NCBI GenBank assembly: GCA_037178855.1
Contig: JASJZC010000004.1
Coordinates: 6,076,001-6,140,000 of the forward strand
Direction: 5' to 3'
DNA length: 64,000 bases
Source of the DNA: Oscheius sp. JU75
Taxonomy: Eukaryota > Nematoda > Chromadorea > Rhabditida > Rhabditidae
The position numbers and the translations under genes were made by a program. Shown piece by piece: positions 11,986-22,812 of the stretch; within the stretch, counting starts at the first letter, position 1; each line of letters starts with the position of its first letter. The notes beneath the pieces were generated by a model. That model was not told the origin of the DNA and did no database searches. It saw only the letters and a list, made by a program, of their open reading frames with translations.

Positions 11986-11992
11986 TGATCAT
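11986..11992. repeat. LINE target-site duplication, high-coordinate copy
   Basis: TGATCAT, matching 5336-5342. It encodes the Met-Ile of VEDMI in the 5' half of the disrupted GTPase exon. Confidence 0.8.
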
Positions 11993-12771
11993 GTCTTCAA
12001 CCATTTTCTTGTTCATTAAATGATTTTGTGCAATTTCTATCAACGGACGAGCCATTGCAATGAGCAAACTGCGCGTTCGGTTAACGTCAACCGCGTATTC
12101 TACGTCGTGAGCACTCATTCCTTGAACCCTTTTCAGAAGTTTTTTGCATTCTTCCACATTATGTTGCCACCCAGATGAAAGCGTCTCGTCCATGCAATTA
12201 CGGAATGCTGTGGAAAGTTTAGCTTCGTTCGGCTTGAGCAGGGTACAAATAGCGTGAAGTTTACCGAAGTGAGCAATGAGGGACAAGATTTTCTCAAAGT
12301 TCAGCTCATCTTGATCCTGACCACGAGTATCGTTGATTCCAGGAGTATCGATAATGCGAATCGTTTTGGGAGTGCCGTTGCTAACATCACTAGCATCATT
12401 AGATTTACTGTACCTGTGTTCGAGATTGTCCGCCAGATCCTAGAATTTCGTTGAAACCCTTCTTGGCTCCTTTGGCGCAGTTGGACTTTATAACAATCAG
12501 TTTCTGGTTCAGTTTCTGATTCAGTTTCTGAAATGTTCAAGTAAAAACCAACATATCCTGACTTACAGTATTGTTGAAAGTATAGGTGAACGAGGTGTCC
12601 ATGAGAATGCGAGGAGTTTTCGCTAGTGCCTCGTCCATTGTCGAGTATTCTAGGTAGTTTGCAAAGCTGTTGATGAAGGTAGTTTTGCCGACACCGCTTT
12701 CTCCAAGCAGAAGAATGTTGAACACGTTCTCGGGGTCAATATCACGAGAAGCGACAGTAAAGTCTTCCTGA

Positions 12772-13745
12772 CCAAGTGGGAAAACAAGTCACCAGTACCA
12801 TTAAACCTCTAAATAATATATCCTTTTGTAGTCAAGAAGAAACGAATGTATCACCCTGAACAGGATCGTTGCGTTACCATTGCGTTTCCACCCTGTCCCC
12901 TTTCTATAAACGGACAGGTTCCTTAAAATAATTAAAACGAAGATCAGTTTGAAGATGCGAAACATCCATACTCTTGGTTTTTGATCAAGATCTGCTACCT
13001 GCCGTAAGTCTCGTTGTTTTCGAAAGTCCTGATCTTGTGTTAATTCTACAATTTACGTGTCCCGCCGAGATGGGTCAGGACAAATCAGTCAACATAGCTT
13101 GGAAAGTGTACCAGATAGATAATCCGACACGTTTTTGTCCTCTTCACAGATCATGTTCTTCAATAATAAGGGCGGTGAAACCACTGGGTATACTTAGTCA
13201 AACATCATTCCTGTATTCAAATAACAGGGTACAGGCTAAACTCTAAAAGCGTACAGGTTACTTCGTAGAGGTTTTTTGCGGGTGGGGATGTCGATGGACG
13301 CAAAGCCGAAGTATAAAGTAAGTTGGACCCGGAATCGCAGAACGGAAAATGCTGAAAAGATTCTCCGCTACGGCTACAGCATCATGAATGTGACCAAGGA
13401 GGAATGCTCGTGGTGAGAAACACGTGGCTCTTCGAGTCGGATTCGTGATTTACGGAAACATAACCGCGTCAATAACATATTCTTTATGCTAACAATACAA
13501 CGGAAATTGTTTTTCTAAAGATGGCAGCTGGGGAATTAGAACTGTGAACTGAGTTTTTGCAGAGTTGTACAGTGCGGAAGTTGGATAACAGGAAGCAAAA
13601 ACTACGGTAAATTATGTAGCTTATGGGAAGAGTCAGTATGGGTGAGGAGACAAATTAAAGATTGCCAAAAATGTAGTATAAGATTTGGGGTAGTAAAACC
13701 GTAGATGGCAAAGTGTCATGTTCGGAACATCTTCGTAGGTCGAGT
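12772..13745. other. Intergenic stretch, no supported gene
   Basis: Contains short spurious frames only. A patch at about 13319-13415 (plus) reads SWTRNRRTENAEKILRYGYS up to a stop after EECSW, and may be an exon remnant. I do not recognise it. Confidence 0.3.
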
Positions 13746-13751
13746 CCCGCT

Positions 13752-13870
13752 CCTTGAGAATTTCGAGAATAGGACCCGGGCTAGTCCCAAGCAATCCAGG
13801 TCCGAACACTCACAGTCTAACCTTCACTTCTTCTCTCCGCTCTTTTATTCCTAGCAAACTGTTCTATTTC
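13752..13870 (+). repeat. Duplicated exon-like fragment, copy 1
   Basis: About 85% identical to 36375-36486 (copy 2), from TTCGAGAATAGGACCCGGGC to CTATTTCAG. In the frame SRIGPGLVPSNP, several differences between copies are at third codon positions. That suggests the pair was once coding. Confidence 0.5.
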
Positions 13871-13886
13871 AGAGTTTTCGACGGTA

Positions 13887-14700
13887 GTGTTTACCAATCG
13901 AAACGTTCTTACTTACATTCTTGAAGATGTTTTTAACAAACAGAGTCTAAGAAGTCGAAAAGCCAGGTCAACACTGACACGGGCCCCGGTGGACATCCCT
14001 GGTTTACTGTTTGTGGCTAAGTACCTTGAGCCGAAGTTCCCCACAGCAGTGCATACGTGGCATGAAGGTGTGGCAAAGGCTCAGCTTTTGATTTCTAATT
14101 TCCAAAATCAGGTAAAACGTTTTAAATCAGTGTAACGCTGAAAAAAGGATTCAAGGTAACATTGTGCTTGTGAAATAGAGGCCAGAACTACCTACGGCTG
14201 GACGCTCTCGAATTAGTTCTTGTCTCTCAGTCTTTACATGTTTGTCAGTTTTCTACCATGACTGTCCCCGTCTCTCTATCTCTCTGTGTCTCCATCATTG
14301 TCTCTTTCCGTCTGTGTGTTGGTCTGCTTCTCTGTCCCGTTGTCTCTCTGTCTGGTACTTTATGATACACGGACAACTGCTTAGTAGTCCCAGTATTTAA
14401 TAGATTACAGTTTTTCCAAAGAATTTCTATTGAATTCCAAACCGGTTGCTAGGAACAGAACTTAGTGACAAAATACTCTAATTAGGCGCATTTTTCTATT
14501 GACTACAGTAATCAGCATCTGGGAAATGTTGCCTGTGTATCAGAAAAAATCGGCATATTTTCTGAGCATCGTCTGGTTCTGAGCATTTCGCCCATGGTCA
14601 ATCCTCAGTCAGCGATTTCCAACAGACTGCACAAGCCATTTCAGCTCTGGGGCAACTGATCTTGGCGTTCAGGGCTACTGTAGTATTCGTCCAGGATCTG
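13887..14700 (+). CDS. Hypothetical small protein, two apparent exons
   Basis: Exon 1 starts at ATG 13887 and encodes GLLFVAKYLEPKFPTAVHTW and VAKAQLLISNFQNQ before a GTAAAA donor at about 14112. A second block near 14605-14698 reads DFQQTAQAISALGQLILAF and ATVVFVQDL before GTAAGA. The two blocks look like continuous amphipathic helices. I do not recognise a family, and the exon ends are uncertain. Confidence 0.3.
14268..14355. repeat. TGTCTC-type pyrimidine array
   Basis: Imperfect runs of GTCTCTCT and CTCTGTCT. Similar arrays recur at 24225-24290, 27450-27500, 35022-35115 (inverse), 37345-37455, 38825-38865, 63410-63530 and 63895-64000. Confidence 0.7.
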
Positions 14701-15166
14701 GTAAGAAAACGATTGGAAAGGCGAGAAAAGTACAGAGAAAGAAATGATCACGGAAATGTACGCCTCCCAATTGGAAGTCTATTGCAGTGAGGGACAGGTT
14801 TTTCTTGATGAGAAGAAGTAAAAGAAGAAGAGTCGGAGAAACAACAGATGGTGAACTTTGAAACAGCGAACTCTTGAAGTTTGGTTCATTCTGTATGAAG
14901 TGATAATTAGAAAGCAGAGCCTGGAGAGTACAAACAACAAAATACGAATTCTTTGGCTTTCGAATCAAAAAAGACAAATCGGAACAACTTACATTAAAAA
15001 AATACGTCAAAGAAAAACGGATTCAAAATGTTCATTGTTGACCTAACCATACAATTTGTTGAAAAGATGTTACAAACCTTTTATTCGCGAGAGAGCGCAA
15101 GAGTTTCTGTAGCATTCGGATACATTTATTCTTCGTGTTTACCTTTCCTGTTCTTCCATTACCCGT

Positions 15167-16734
15167 TCAGTCCCAAAAGGTTTTTAACTGCCTTTTTGAT
15201 CGGTTGGACGCCATCTGCGTCGTTGTGGTAGCCGATTCCACATATTTCCTTGTGTTGGCAATCTTCTGAGCGAGCCAGCCTCCTTCGAGTCTTACTGCTA
15301 CGGCTTCCTCCTTCTGCTCCTTATCGATGCTGATCAGTTGGGGCTTCTACAAGTTGTTGTATTGATCACAAAGCTCATTTACTTCCACTTCTTGCAATAT
15401 CGGACCGACCTCTCCCAGCTTCTTCAGATTGTCGATCATTGCATAAACCTTTTCTGTGGACTTGGCCGGTCGTTCAATTCTAGCTAGAGGACCTGTCAAG
15501 GCCATCACCATGGAGCGGACATTATTCACGCTGATTGTCTCGTTTACATTGTGCACTGGTAAGGCGGCGATTCTCTTGAACAGCCTGAACAAGCTTTGGT
15601 TTGACACTGATACTTAAAATCACCTGAATGTTTCTCTGACAGTAATTTGCCAGCTTAAATTGTAGTTGTTCATTTCATTGTTAGTAAAGTTTACGCCCTC
15701 GCGCCACGCACAAAGACAACGGAAACTTTCGTTTTCGAAGCAGTAGAGGGTTGACCTGTAATTGTTTTCATAGCGTCTATCAATCAACTCACTTGTTCAA
15801 AGGAATCTCTATTCCGCGATCCTCTTGGAGTTTTTCCAAGTAAGCAGCTAGAGTTGGCAGCGTTTCACCGGGTCGGTAAAGCGTCTGCCTCACGTTGGTG
15901 AAGCAGAAAAGGATGTTCTTGCTTGCAGAAACGTGAAGGTGGGTAAGCAACTCGTTGATGCGGTAACGGAAGGTCAGAGTCAGCTTGCTCTCATTTGGTT
16001 TCATCAAGATGCAAATTGCATGCAATTCCCTAAATTTTTTTACTAATGCTATGAGAGCCTAACTTGAAATTGGCTATATAATCCAGAATTTTGGCAAAAT
16101 TCTTTTTCTGCTCTTCCAGACCACGAGTATCGCCTACTCCAGGAGTATCAATGATGCGAATACGTTTGTTCGTTTCGGGCGGTCCCCAAGAAATCAAGTA
16201 TGATCTAGGGTTCTGAAAGAAGTTAAATTAGTATACAAGTTCGTAACCTGTGTCGACGACTGTCCATCAGCCATGTTTTCGTTTTGTACTTGTTCCATCT
16301 CAATTGTCGGCTCACATTCGATTCTTCGTTGATTGTACTAAAACAGGTAACTACCGGCTACAGATTAGCCTCACATCCTGATCAAAGTGTAAAAAATGGG
16401 CCTTGATGAGAATTTCCACCTTATTCTTCGCTTCAAAAATGTTGTTAAACCTCAAGTAGTTTGCAAGACCGTTGATGAAGGTAGACTTGCCCACTCCAGT
16501 CTCGCCAAGGATGAGAATATTGATGCAATCAGGAAATCTGAAAATCTTGTTGTCACGTTTTGAAAAGAATAAAACTCGCTTATCAATAAAACTTTTCTTC
16601 GTCGTCGGTGTCCAGGTGGTTGGATCCTCGTCAAAATCGTAGTCATCACTTACACAGTTCGATTCAGTACAATCCTTTGTCAAACTACCAGAGGTGCTAA
16701 AATTGTTTTCCTTTTGTTCGATGGAAAAATTCAC
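15167..16734 (-). CDS. P-loop GTPase, single domain, start codon unclear
   Basis: Exons from 16734 downward encode an acidic N-terminus, Walker A GETGVGKST, then (YNQRRIECEP, exon at about 16336) DTPGVGD, RELHAICILMKPNESKL, ILFCFTNVRQTLYRPGETL and YCFENESFRCLCAW. The next exons carry RLFKRIAALPVHNVNE, and a last exon (KPQLISIDKEQKEEA) ends at TGA 15169-15167. It lacks the cysteine-rich tail of the 150-4493 gene. The first in-frame codon is GTG-AAT-TTT at 16734, where the 150-4493 gene has ATG-AAT-TTC. No in-frame ATG precedes the P-loop. Either an upstream exon supplies the start, or it is joined to the gene just upstream, or the start is lost. The GTPase residues themselves are intact. Confidence 0.65.
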
Positions 16735-17968
16735 TCATGTTCTGAGTCGAGAGACTTGGTCCTTGAATGTGGAGGATCAAGGTCAGTGGGTTTAATCAAA
16801 TGGTACTCGTGTTCGATGTCTTCTAGCTGATTTTGCGAGTCTTTAAGAAAAGTCTCCGCATGTTTCTTGCTGTCCTGTTCAACTTCGGCTTTTCTTTTTT
16901 CAAAAATCTGATACATACCATGGCAATGCCCGGCGTCTTCACTTCTTGTAGAATAGGAGTCAGTGTTTTTAAGTGGCTGATCAGCCTGAAACTCTGGAAT
17001 TGCGGACTCGGCCTCTCTCTCACCTTTTGTATTCTTCGACATTTTTGGACCATTCCCTAGCGTAAACATTGTGATGACGGCTCTGATCTCCAGGGTTGGC
17101 GGCTAAGTGGCACAGGTAACGAAAGCAGTCGTTTTCAAAGCAGAATATGTTTTCTCTAGACTAATAGTTTCTTTTCAGGAGCTGCAATCTACTTTTTGGT
17201 CGGAAATTCCACTCCGACTGTTCCCTCTAAGTTTAGAAGAAAGTCTCTCAAAATGGTAAGAGTGGCAGCTGGTTGAAAAGTATGAGCTCGGGTGTTGGAA
17301 AAACAGTAGACGATGTTTTTTACAAGGGCTTTTCCTTCAGTTTTCAGGAAAGTACGAAGCTGTGCATGAAGTCGCGTCTCATCCGGCTTCAGAACAATAC
17401 AGATAGCATGGATTGGTCTAGAAATTACTGGCCAGAAATTTCAGATGACCCACTTCTTATTCTTTTCTCCTTGTAGCAGAGAATGAGTGCCAAAACCAGG
17501 ACGGTCGTAGAAGATCAGCTTCTCCGAGTCATTACAATCAATAGAGTAGGTAGAGCTGCCCTGGAACAATATGTTTTCAACTGTACTAGAAGTAGAGACA
17601 GTGAGAGGCAGAGAGATGAAAGACAGAGCAAAAGAGACAGAGAAACAACTGAACTAAATCACCTGAGTATGAGTTACTCCAGATACATCAACAACCTCCT
17701 TACTGCCATCACTAGACGAGCCTCTCAAGTAGACAGGCTTTCCTTTTACACTCTGCAACTTCTTGTAAAAACATATAGTACAACTTACAGCAGCACTGTA
17801 TGTGAAACCAACATCGGCCAGAACTATCGGTCCGTTTTCTACGGCCTCGTCCAGAGTGGCATATCGTGAATAGTTGGCAAAGCTGTTTATCAGGGTAGTC
17901 TTTCCAGTACCTGTCTCTCCAATGGGAAGCAGGTAAAATGACTCTTTGGGCGGTGGTGCAGAAGACAT
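16731..17968 (-). CDS. P-loop GTPase with altered G3 motif
   Basis: The start ATG 17968 follows a TTTCAG acceptor (trans-splice-like). Walker A is GETGTGKTT, then NSFANYSRYATLDEA. After an acceptor near 17555 the usual DTPG is replaced by YDRPGFG. LLQGEKNKK is joined directly to PIHAICIVLKPDETRL, so about ten residues of the switch-following helix are missing. Later exons give VYCFSNTRAHTFQPA, FCFENDCFRYLC, EWSKNVEEYK, RLISHLKTL and a coiled coil (DSKKHAETFLKDSQNQLEDI), with TGA at about 16731. The next family gene begins immediately, so the pair could be one two-domain gene like 150-4493. GTP hydrolysis may be impaired. That is inferred from the missing Thr. Confidence 0.6.
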
Positions 17969-18103
17969 TACTGAAACGGATCATTGGATAAAGAACAAGG
18001 TATAAATGCTAGAAGGTACAACGAGATTGGACTCAAAACAAGTAAAGAACAACTGATAAGTTTGTTCATTGAACAATTGGTTAATTGAAATCGAAATAGA
18101 TCC

Positions 18104-18579
18104 TTAAAGGAAGGCTGTCATTCTGGGTAGATGGATCGGGTCCAGCGACAAACTTTCCTGAAAACCAATCTTTCACATTTTTCGCTGCTTTACACACATT
18201 TTCATGTTTTTTAAGTGTGTTTAATCGATTTAGCGTCGAAAACAACCCCGGAAACGTCTACCGCGACGTCAAAAGAATAAGAAAAAAGAAAGAAATTGAG
18301 AAGAATATTGCTAGACAGACGGCAAGAAAATTGAAAAGGCTGTTCTTCTCTCCTTATTCTCATTTTCTATATTTTTCTTGTTTTTTTTTTTGACGTCGCG
18401 GTCGAAATTTCCGGGGTAGTTTTCGACGCTGAATCGATTAAACACTCTTAAAAAACATGAAAGTGTGTGTAAAGCAGCGAAAAATGCGAAAGATTGGTTT
18501 TCAGGAAAGTTCGTCGCTGGACCCGATTTGACGCGTTCGGCCGTCTATCCATCTACCCATAATGACAGCGTCTCTTTAA
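18104..18579. mobile_element. Long-inverted-repeat MITE flanked by TTAA
   Basis: A 476-bp palindromic element. The left arm TTAAAGGAAGGCTGTCATT... and the inverse of the right arm TTAAAGAGACGCTGTCATT... share about 180 bp, including CTTTCCTGAAAACCAATCTT, GCTGCTTTACACACA and TTTAATCGATT. TTAA is present at both ends (18104-18107 and 18576-18579), as for piggyBac-type insertions. It has no coding capacity. A short related patch lies near 26390-26420. Confidence 0.75.
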
Positions 18580-18744
18580 CTGCATCCTTACCAAGGAAGA
18601 AAGAAGCGTCAAAGAAGACCCAAACTTTTGGAACCACGTAAGAAAAGAGCGGGAAATCTTTGTTGTGAGTAGAGTTGGAGGAAAGTTGATAAGAGGAATG
18701 TTACGGGCAAGGAGAGAGCTCGCGAGATAGAAGAGAAAATAGAC

Positions 18745-19269
18745 TTATTGACCAGTTAGGGCTGGGGGGAGCTGATAATTTCTCAATGGCGAGAAATTGG
18801 AGATGAAGCATTCAAAACTGGGAGGCAAACTTTTATTTGTCTTGCTTCTGCCTTGATAGGAGAGAATGGATGATTTCTTCTCATACCTGGATAGGAGAGA
18901 ATGGACGACGAACATGCGTTGCCACTTCTGGGCGTCACTGAGGTCATGTGGCAACCATGTGCCCAGTTTCTTCGTAAATCTCAATTGCTTCAAATGATGT
19001 TCTACTGCGACACGACTAACAGACAGTGCCTCTGCTAATTCACGGGTAGTCTGCCGATTGTTCTCGTTCATGAGCTGCAGCAGTTTCGATTCATCAAAAG
19101 TTGTTGGTCGACCTGACCTTGGCTCATCTTCGACGCTTCTGTTCCCAGACCGAAAGCGATGGAGACACAACTGGCATACCCTCGTAGACGTCGTCCCTTG
19201 GCCACAAACATCGATATTAGTTGATATTAGCCGCCTTTTGGGCTCCATTCGTGCCTTTGAAGAACTCAT
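18745..19269 (-). pseudogene. Mariner transposase, N-terminal fragment
   Basis: From ATG 19269 the frame shows the DNA-binding half of a mariner transposase: EDEPRSGRPTTFDESKL, NRQTTRELAEALSVSRVAVE (paired-type helix-turn-helix) and HHLKQLRFTKKLGTWLPHDL. The first HTH is largely replaced or deleted (only CLHRFRSGNRSV remains). No catalytic DD34D domain follows. It ends in unrelated sequence with a short direct repeat (GATAGGAGAGAATGGA at 18855 and 18891). A dead fragment. Confidence 0.8.
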
Positions 19270-19284
19270 TTAACATGACATGTC

Positions 19285-19875
19285 ACAGATGGTAGGGTGG
19301 CAGGTCATCAATAGTCCGAATCAAAATGAACCGAAAATAAGAAGAAGGGAAGTGGTGTCTTGCATGGCAGTGGTAAAGAGTGAGCAACACGAGGTCCTAT
19401 AACCAATAGCTCGGCTGTTGTCGTAAACAAGGACATGTTTACAAAAAGCATAAAGAATTCTTTGCCAACGCAATAGAACAAGTCAAAACCTACAACTCAG
19501 TTGGAGCCCGAACCCGGACCTCATGAGCAGTGTGACCTGGCTTTGCCGGGATTCGCTGCGACTATACCCCAACGCAGCGCGAGCGAAGAGACACTATGGT
19601 GGGACAATGCGATGCGAAAGGTTTTTTGGAGAGCGCGACCTTGCAGGTTTGCAATGTTCTGCAAAGTTGTAGAACGAATGAGATCTCCAACTTTGGAGAA
19701 CATCAAGTTTGCGAAAAATTAGTGGTTGGGCCCGAAAGAAATGTTTGTGAGTAACAGTGACAAAATACAGCCGACAAAGACAGAATACAGCCGATAGTAG
19801 AAAAACATTAACGGAACAATGAAGATATATACAATAAATTTATATTGATGCTCAAATCAACTGTTGTTGGATGTT
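19285..19875. other. Intergenic, hairpin-rich, no supported gene
   Basis: Contains TGTTCTGCAAAGTTGTAGAAC at 19658-19678, a motif shared in part with hairpins at 43110-43155 and 39420-39480. These are probably MITE remnants. No gene is seen. Confidence 0.35.
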
Positions 19876-19882
19876 CGTTCGC

Positions 19883-22812
19883 CTAACGGGCTCCATATTT
19901 CACTAGAATGGCCGCTACTTCGTTGTTAACATCAATTCGAGACTGTAGAGAAGTATTATTGTATTTGTTCGCACTATTAGGATTGGCGCCAGCTTGTAAG
20001 AGAAGAGTTACAATGTCAACGTTTCCTTTAAGAATGACAATGTGCAGTGTTGACTGAAGAAAGATAAAGCGGGCGTCTACATTGGCTCCATATTGGATGC
20101 GGATTTTGACAAAATAGGAATGGTTTTATTTTGCAGCATTATATAGTGCAGTTGAACCATCATTGGCAGTCGTGTTCGGATTAATACCATGTTCAAGGAG
20201 ATAGGTGACGCAGTTCAATGCGATTTCTTTCGACAGCAAATATAAAAGAGCGCACCCATCGTTATTCTGTGGAGTCACGACTGTCGATAGTAGCTCCATA
20301 TTGAAGGAGCAACTTCACCATGTCAAAATGACCATTCCAGGCAGCAAGGTGAAGAGGAGTTCGCTCAGATTTATCTTTTGAAGAGACCAAAGCTCCAGCT
20401 CCAAGAAGCATGTCCACTACTAGATAGTGCCCATTTTGAGCAGCAAAGTGCAGTGGGGTATGGAGGTCATTGTCACAACTGTCGATAACAGCTCCATGTT
20501 CAATGAGAAGATCCACCGCACCATCATAACCTTTTTTAGCAGCAAAATGTAAAGGAGTCCCCCCATTTTTATCCTTTGAAGAGACCGAAGCGCCGGTGCA
20601 AAGAAGCACTTCTATTACTTGATCGTGCCCATTTCGAACAGCACAGTGCAGTGGGGTGTAGAGGTCATTGTCATGACTGTCTATTACTTGATCGTGCCCA
20701 TTTCGAACAGCACAGTGCAGTGGGGTGTGGAGGTCATTGTCATGACTGTCGATAATAGCTCCATGTTGAAGGAGAAACTTCACCATGTCAACATGACCAT
20801 TCGAAGCAGCAAAATGCAAAGCAGTCCACCCATTTTTATCCTTTGAAGAGACCAAAGCTCCGGTACCCTGAAGCACTTTCACTACTTGATCGTGCTCCTC
20901 TTCAGCAGCATGATGAAGTGGGGTGTAGAGGTCATTGTCATGACTGTCGATAGTAGCTCCATGTTGAAGGAGGAACTTCACTATGTCGACATGACCATTC
21001 GAGGCAGCAAGGTGAAAAGCAGTCCACCCATTTTTATTCTTTGAAGAGATCAAAGCTCCGGTACCCTGAAGCACTTTTACTACTTGTTCGTGCCCATTTA
21101 AAGCAGCAAAGTGCAGTGGAGTGTTGAGGTCGTTGTCGCGACTGTCGATAGTAGCTTTATATTGAAGAAGAAACTTCACCATGTCAACATCACCATTCCA
21201 GGCAGCAAGGTGAAGAGGAGTCCGCTTATATATATTCTTTGAAGAGACCGAAGCTCCGGTGTAAAGAAGCACTTCCACTACTTGATCGGGCCCATTTTGA
21301 GCAGCAAAGTGCAGTGGGGTGTTGAGGTCGTTGTCGCGACTGTCGATAGTAGCTTTATATTGAAGAAGAAACTTCACCATGTCAACATGACCTTTTTTGG
21401 CAGCAAAATGTAAAGGAGTCCGCCCATTTTTATCCTTTGAAGAGACCGAAGCTTCGGTGCCAAGGAGCACTTCCACTACTTGATCGTGCCCATTTTGAGA
21501 AGCTAAGTGCAGTGGGGTGTGGAGGTCATTGTCATGACTGTCGATAGTAGCTCCATGTTGAAGGAGAAACTTCACCATGTCAACATGACCATTCGAAGCA
21601 GCAAGGTGAAAAGGAGTACGGTTTACAAGAGTAACTGCGTCAATCGGCGCACTATGCTTAAGCAGGGTTCTGGCACTCTCAGTGTGGTTATGCCAAACAG
21701 CAAAATGCAAAGCAGTCCACCCATCATCATCTTTTGAAGAGACCAAAGCTCCAGCTCCAAGAAGCATGTCCACTACTTGATCGTGTCCCTCTTGAGCAGC
21801 ACAGTGCAGTGGGGTGTTGAGGTCATTGTCGTTACTATCGATAGTAGCTCCATGTTGAAGGAGGAACTTCACCATGTCAACACGACCATTCGAGGCAGCA
21901 AGGTGAAGAGGAGTACTACCGAATTCATTGACGGTATCTATTGGCGCAAGATGCTTGAGCAGGGTTCTGGCACTTTCTATGTGATTTTTGGTAGCAGCAA
22001 AATGCAAAGCTGTCCACCCATCATCAACTTTTGAAGAGACCCAAGCTCCAGCCCCAAGAAGCACCTCCACTACTTGATCGTGTCCCTCTTGAGCAGCACT
22101 GTGCAGTGGGGTGTATAGGTCATTGTCACGACTGTCGATAGTAGCTCCATATTGAAGGAGAAGTTCCACCATACCAGCATAACCTTTTTTGGCAGCAAGG
22201 TGAAGAGGAGTACTACCGAATTCATTGACGGTATCTATCGGCGCAAGATGCTTGAGCAGGGTTCTGGCACTCTCAAAATGATTATGCCAAACAGCAAAAT
22301 GCAAAGCAGTCCACCCATTTTTATCCTTTGAAGAAACCAAAGCTCCGGTACCCTGAAGCACTTTCACTACTTGATCGTGCCCCTCTTCAGCAGCATGATG
22401 AAGTGGGGTGTTGAGGTCGTTGTCGCAACTGTCGATAGTAGCTCCATGTTGAAGGAGAAGCTTCACCATGCCAACATGACCTTTTTTGGCAGCAAAGTGA
22501 AGAGGAGTACTGCCGAACTCATTGACGGTATCTATCAGCGCAAGATGCTTGAGCAGGGTTCTGACACTTTCAATGTGATTGTTGGTAGCAGCAAAATGCA
22601 AAGCTGTCCACCCATTACCATCTTTTGAAGAGACCAAAGCTCCTGCCTCAAGAAGCACGTCCACTACTTGATCGTGTCCCTCTTGAGCAGCACAGTGCAG
22701 TGGAGTGGCTTGATCGTTATCTTCACTGTGGACGATAGCTCCATGTTGGAGGAGAAACTTCACCTCGTCAACATGACCTTTTTGGGCAGCAAAGTGAAGA
22801 GGGGTACGGTTC
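19883..22812 (-). CDS. Large ankyrin-repeat protein (about 25 repeats); possible C-terminal part of a kinase-ankyrin gene
   Basis: An uninterrupted exon runs from a CTTTCAG acceptor at about 22813 to TAA at 20262, about 850 aa. It consists of 33-aa ankyrin repeats arranged in a 66-aa higher-order unit: one repeat reads TIDSHDNDLTPLHAAQGHDQVVEVLL-like, the next SSKDKNGWTALHFA and NGHVDMVKFLLQ-like. No start codon fits the acceptor-flanked 5' edge, so upstream exons are needed; the kinase exons at 23690-24951 are candidates. Downstream of 20262, ankyrin sequence continues in another frame (NNDGCALLYLLSKE, LLEHGINPNTTANDGSTALYNAAK), then past a TAA at 20126-20128 to QYGANVDA and VKYGAR, TAG 19885-19883. 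The tail is thus frameshifted and interrupted. The repeats would act as a protein-binding scaffold. Confidence 0.85.
20612..20749 (-). repeat. 69-bp tandem duplication inside the ankyrin exon
   Basis: IDSHDNDLYTPLHCAVRNG is repeated after 23 residues instead of 33, as two consecutive near-identical 69-bp units. It breaks the ankyrin period, so one repeat is likely misfolded or shortened. Confidence 0.8.

Larger units (their letters stand above)
4768..12771 (-). pseudogene. P-loop GTPase gene split by a LINE insertion
   Basis: The 5' part (about 12771-11993) encodes Walker A GESGVGKTT and DTPGIND, then ELHAICILMKP-like sequence (KLHAICTLLKP). An in-frame deletion joins CMDETL straight to SSGWQHNVEE, removing about 100 family residues. 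The reading frame reaches VEDMI at 11986-11992, where a LINE begins. On the other side of the LINE, at 5342-5328, the sequence resumes as MIKE followed by a GTAAGT donor. Further exons encode the family coiled coil (DSKKHAEILLKDFQNQLENI, about 5180-5070) and a final exon ending at TAG 4768-4770. Removing the LINE and one copy of its 7-bp target duplication restores exon VEDMIKE plus donor. The N-terminus upstream of 12771 was not found. Probably inactive, unless the LINE is spliced out or a truncated protein is made. Confidence 0.78.

Noticed and set aside
11456-12286. A genuine GTPase-ORF1 fusion protein
   Set aside because: The junction is exactly the LINE insertion site with target duplication. 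The in-frame join is accidental.
20619-22628. Antisense reading frames opposite the ankyrin exon
   Set aside because: They repeat with the ankyrin period and have no independent features.
20262-22812. CRISPR-like regularly spaced repeats
   Set aside because: The period is 99/198 bp and encodes ankyrin repeats in frame.
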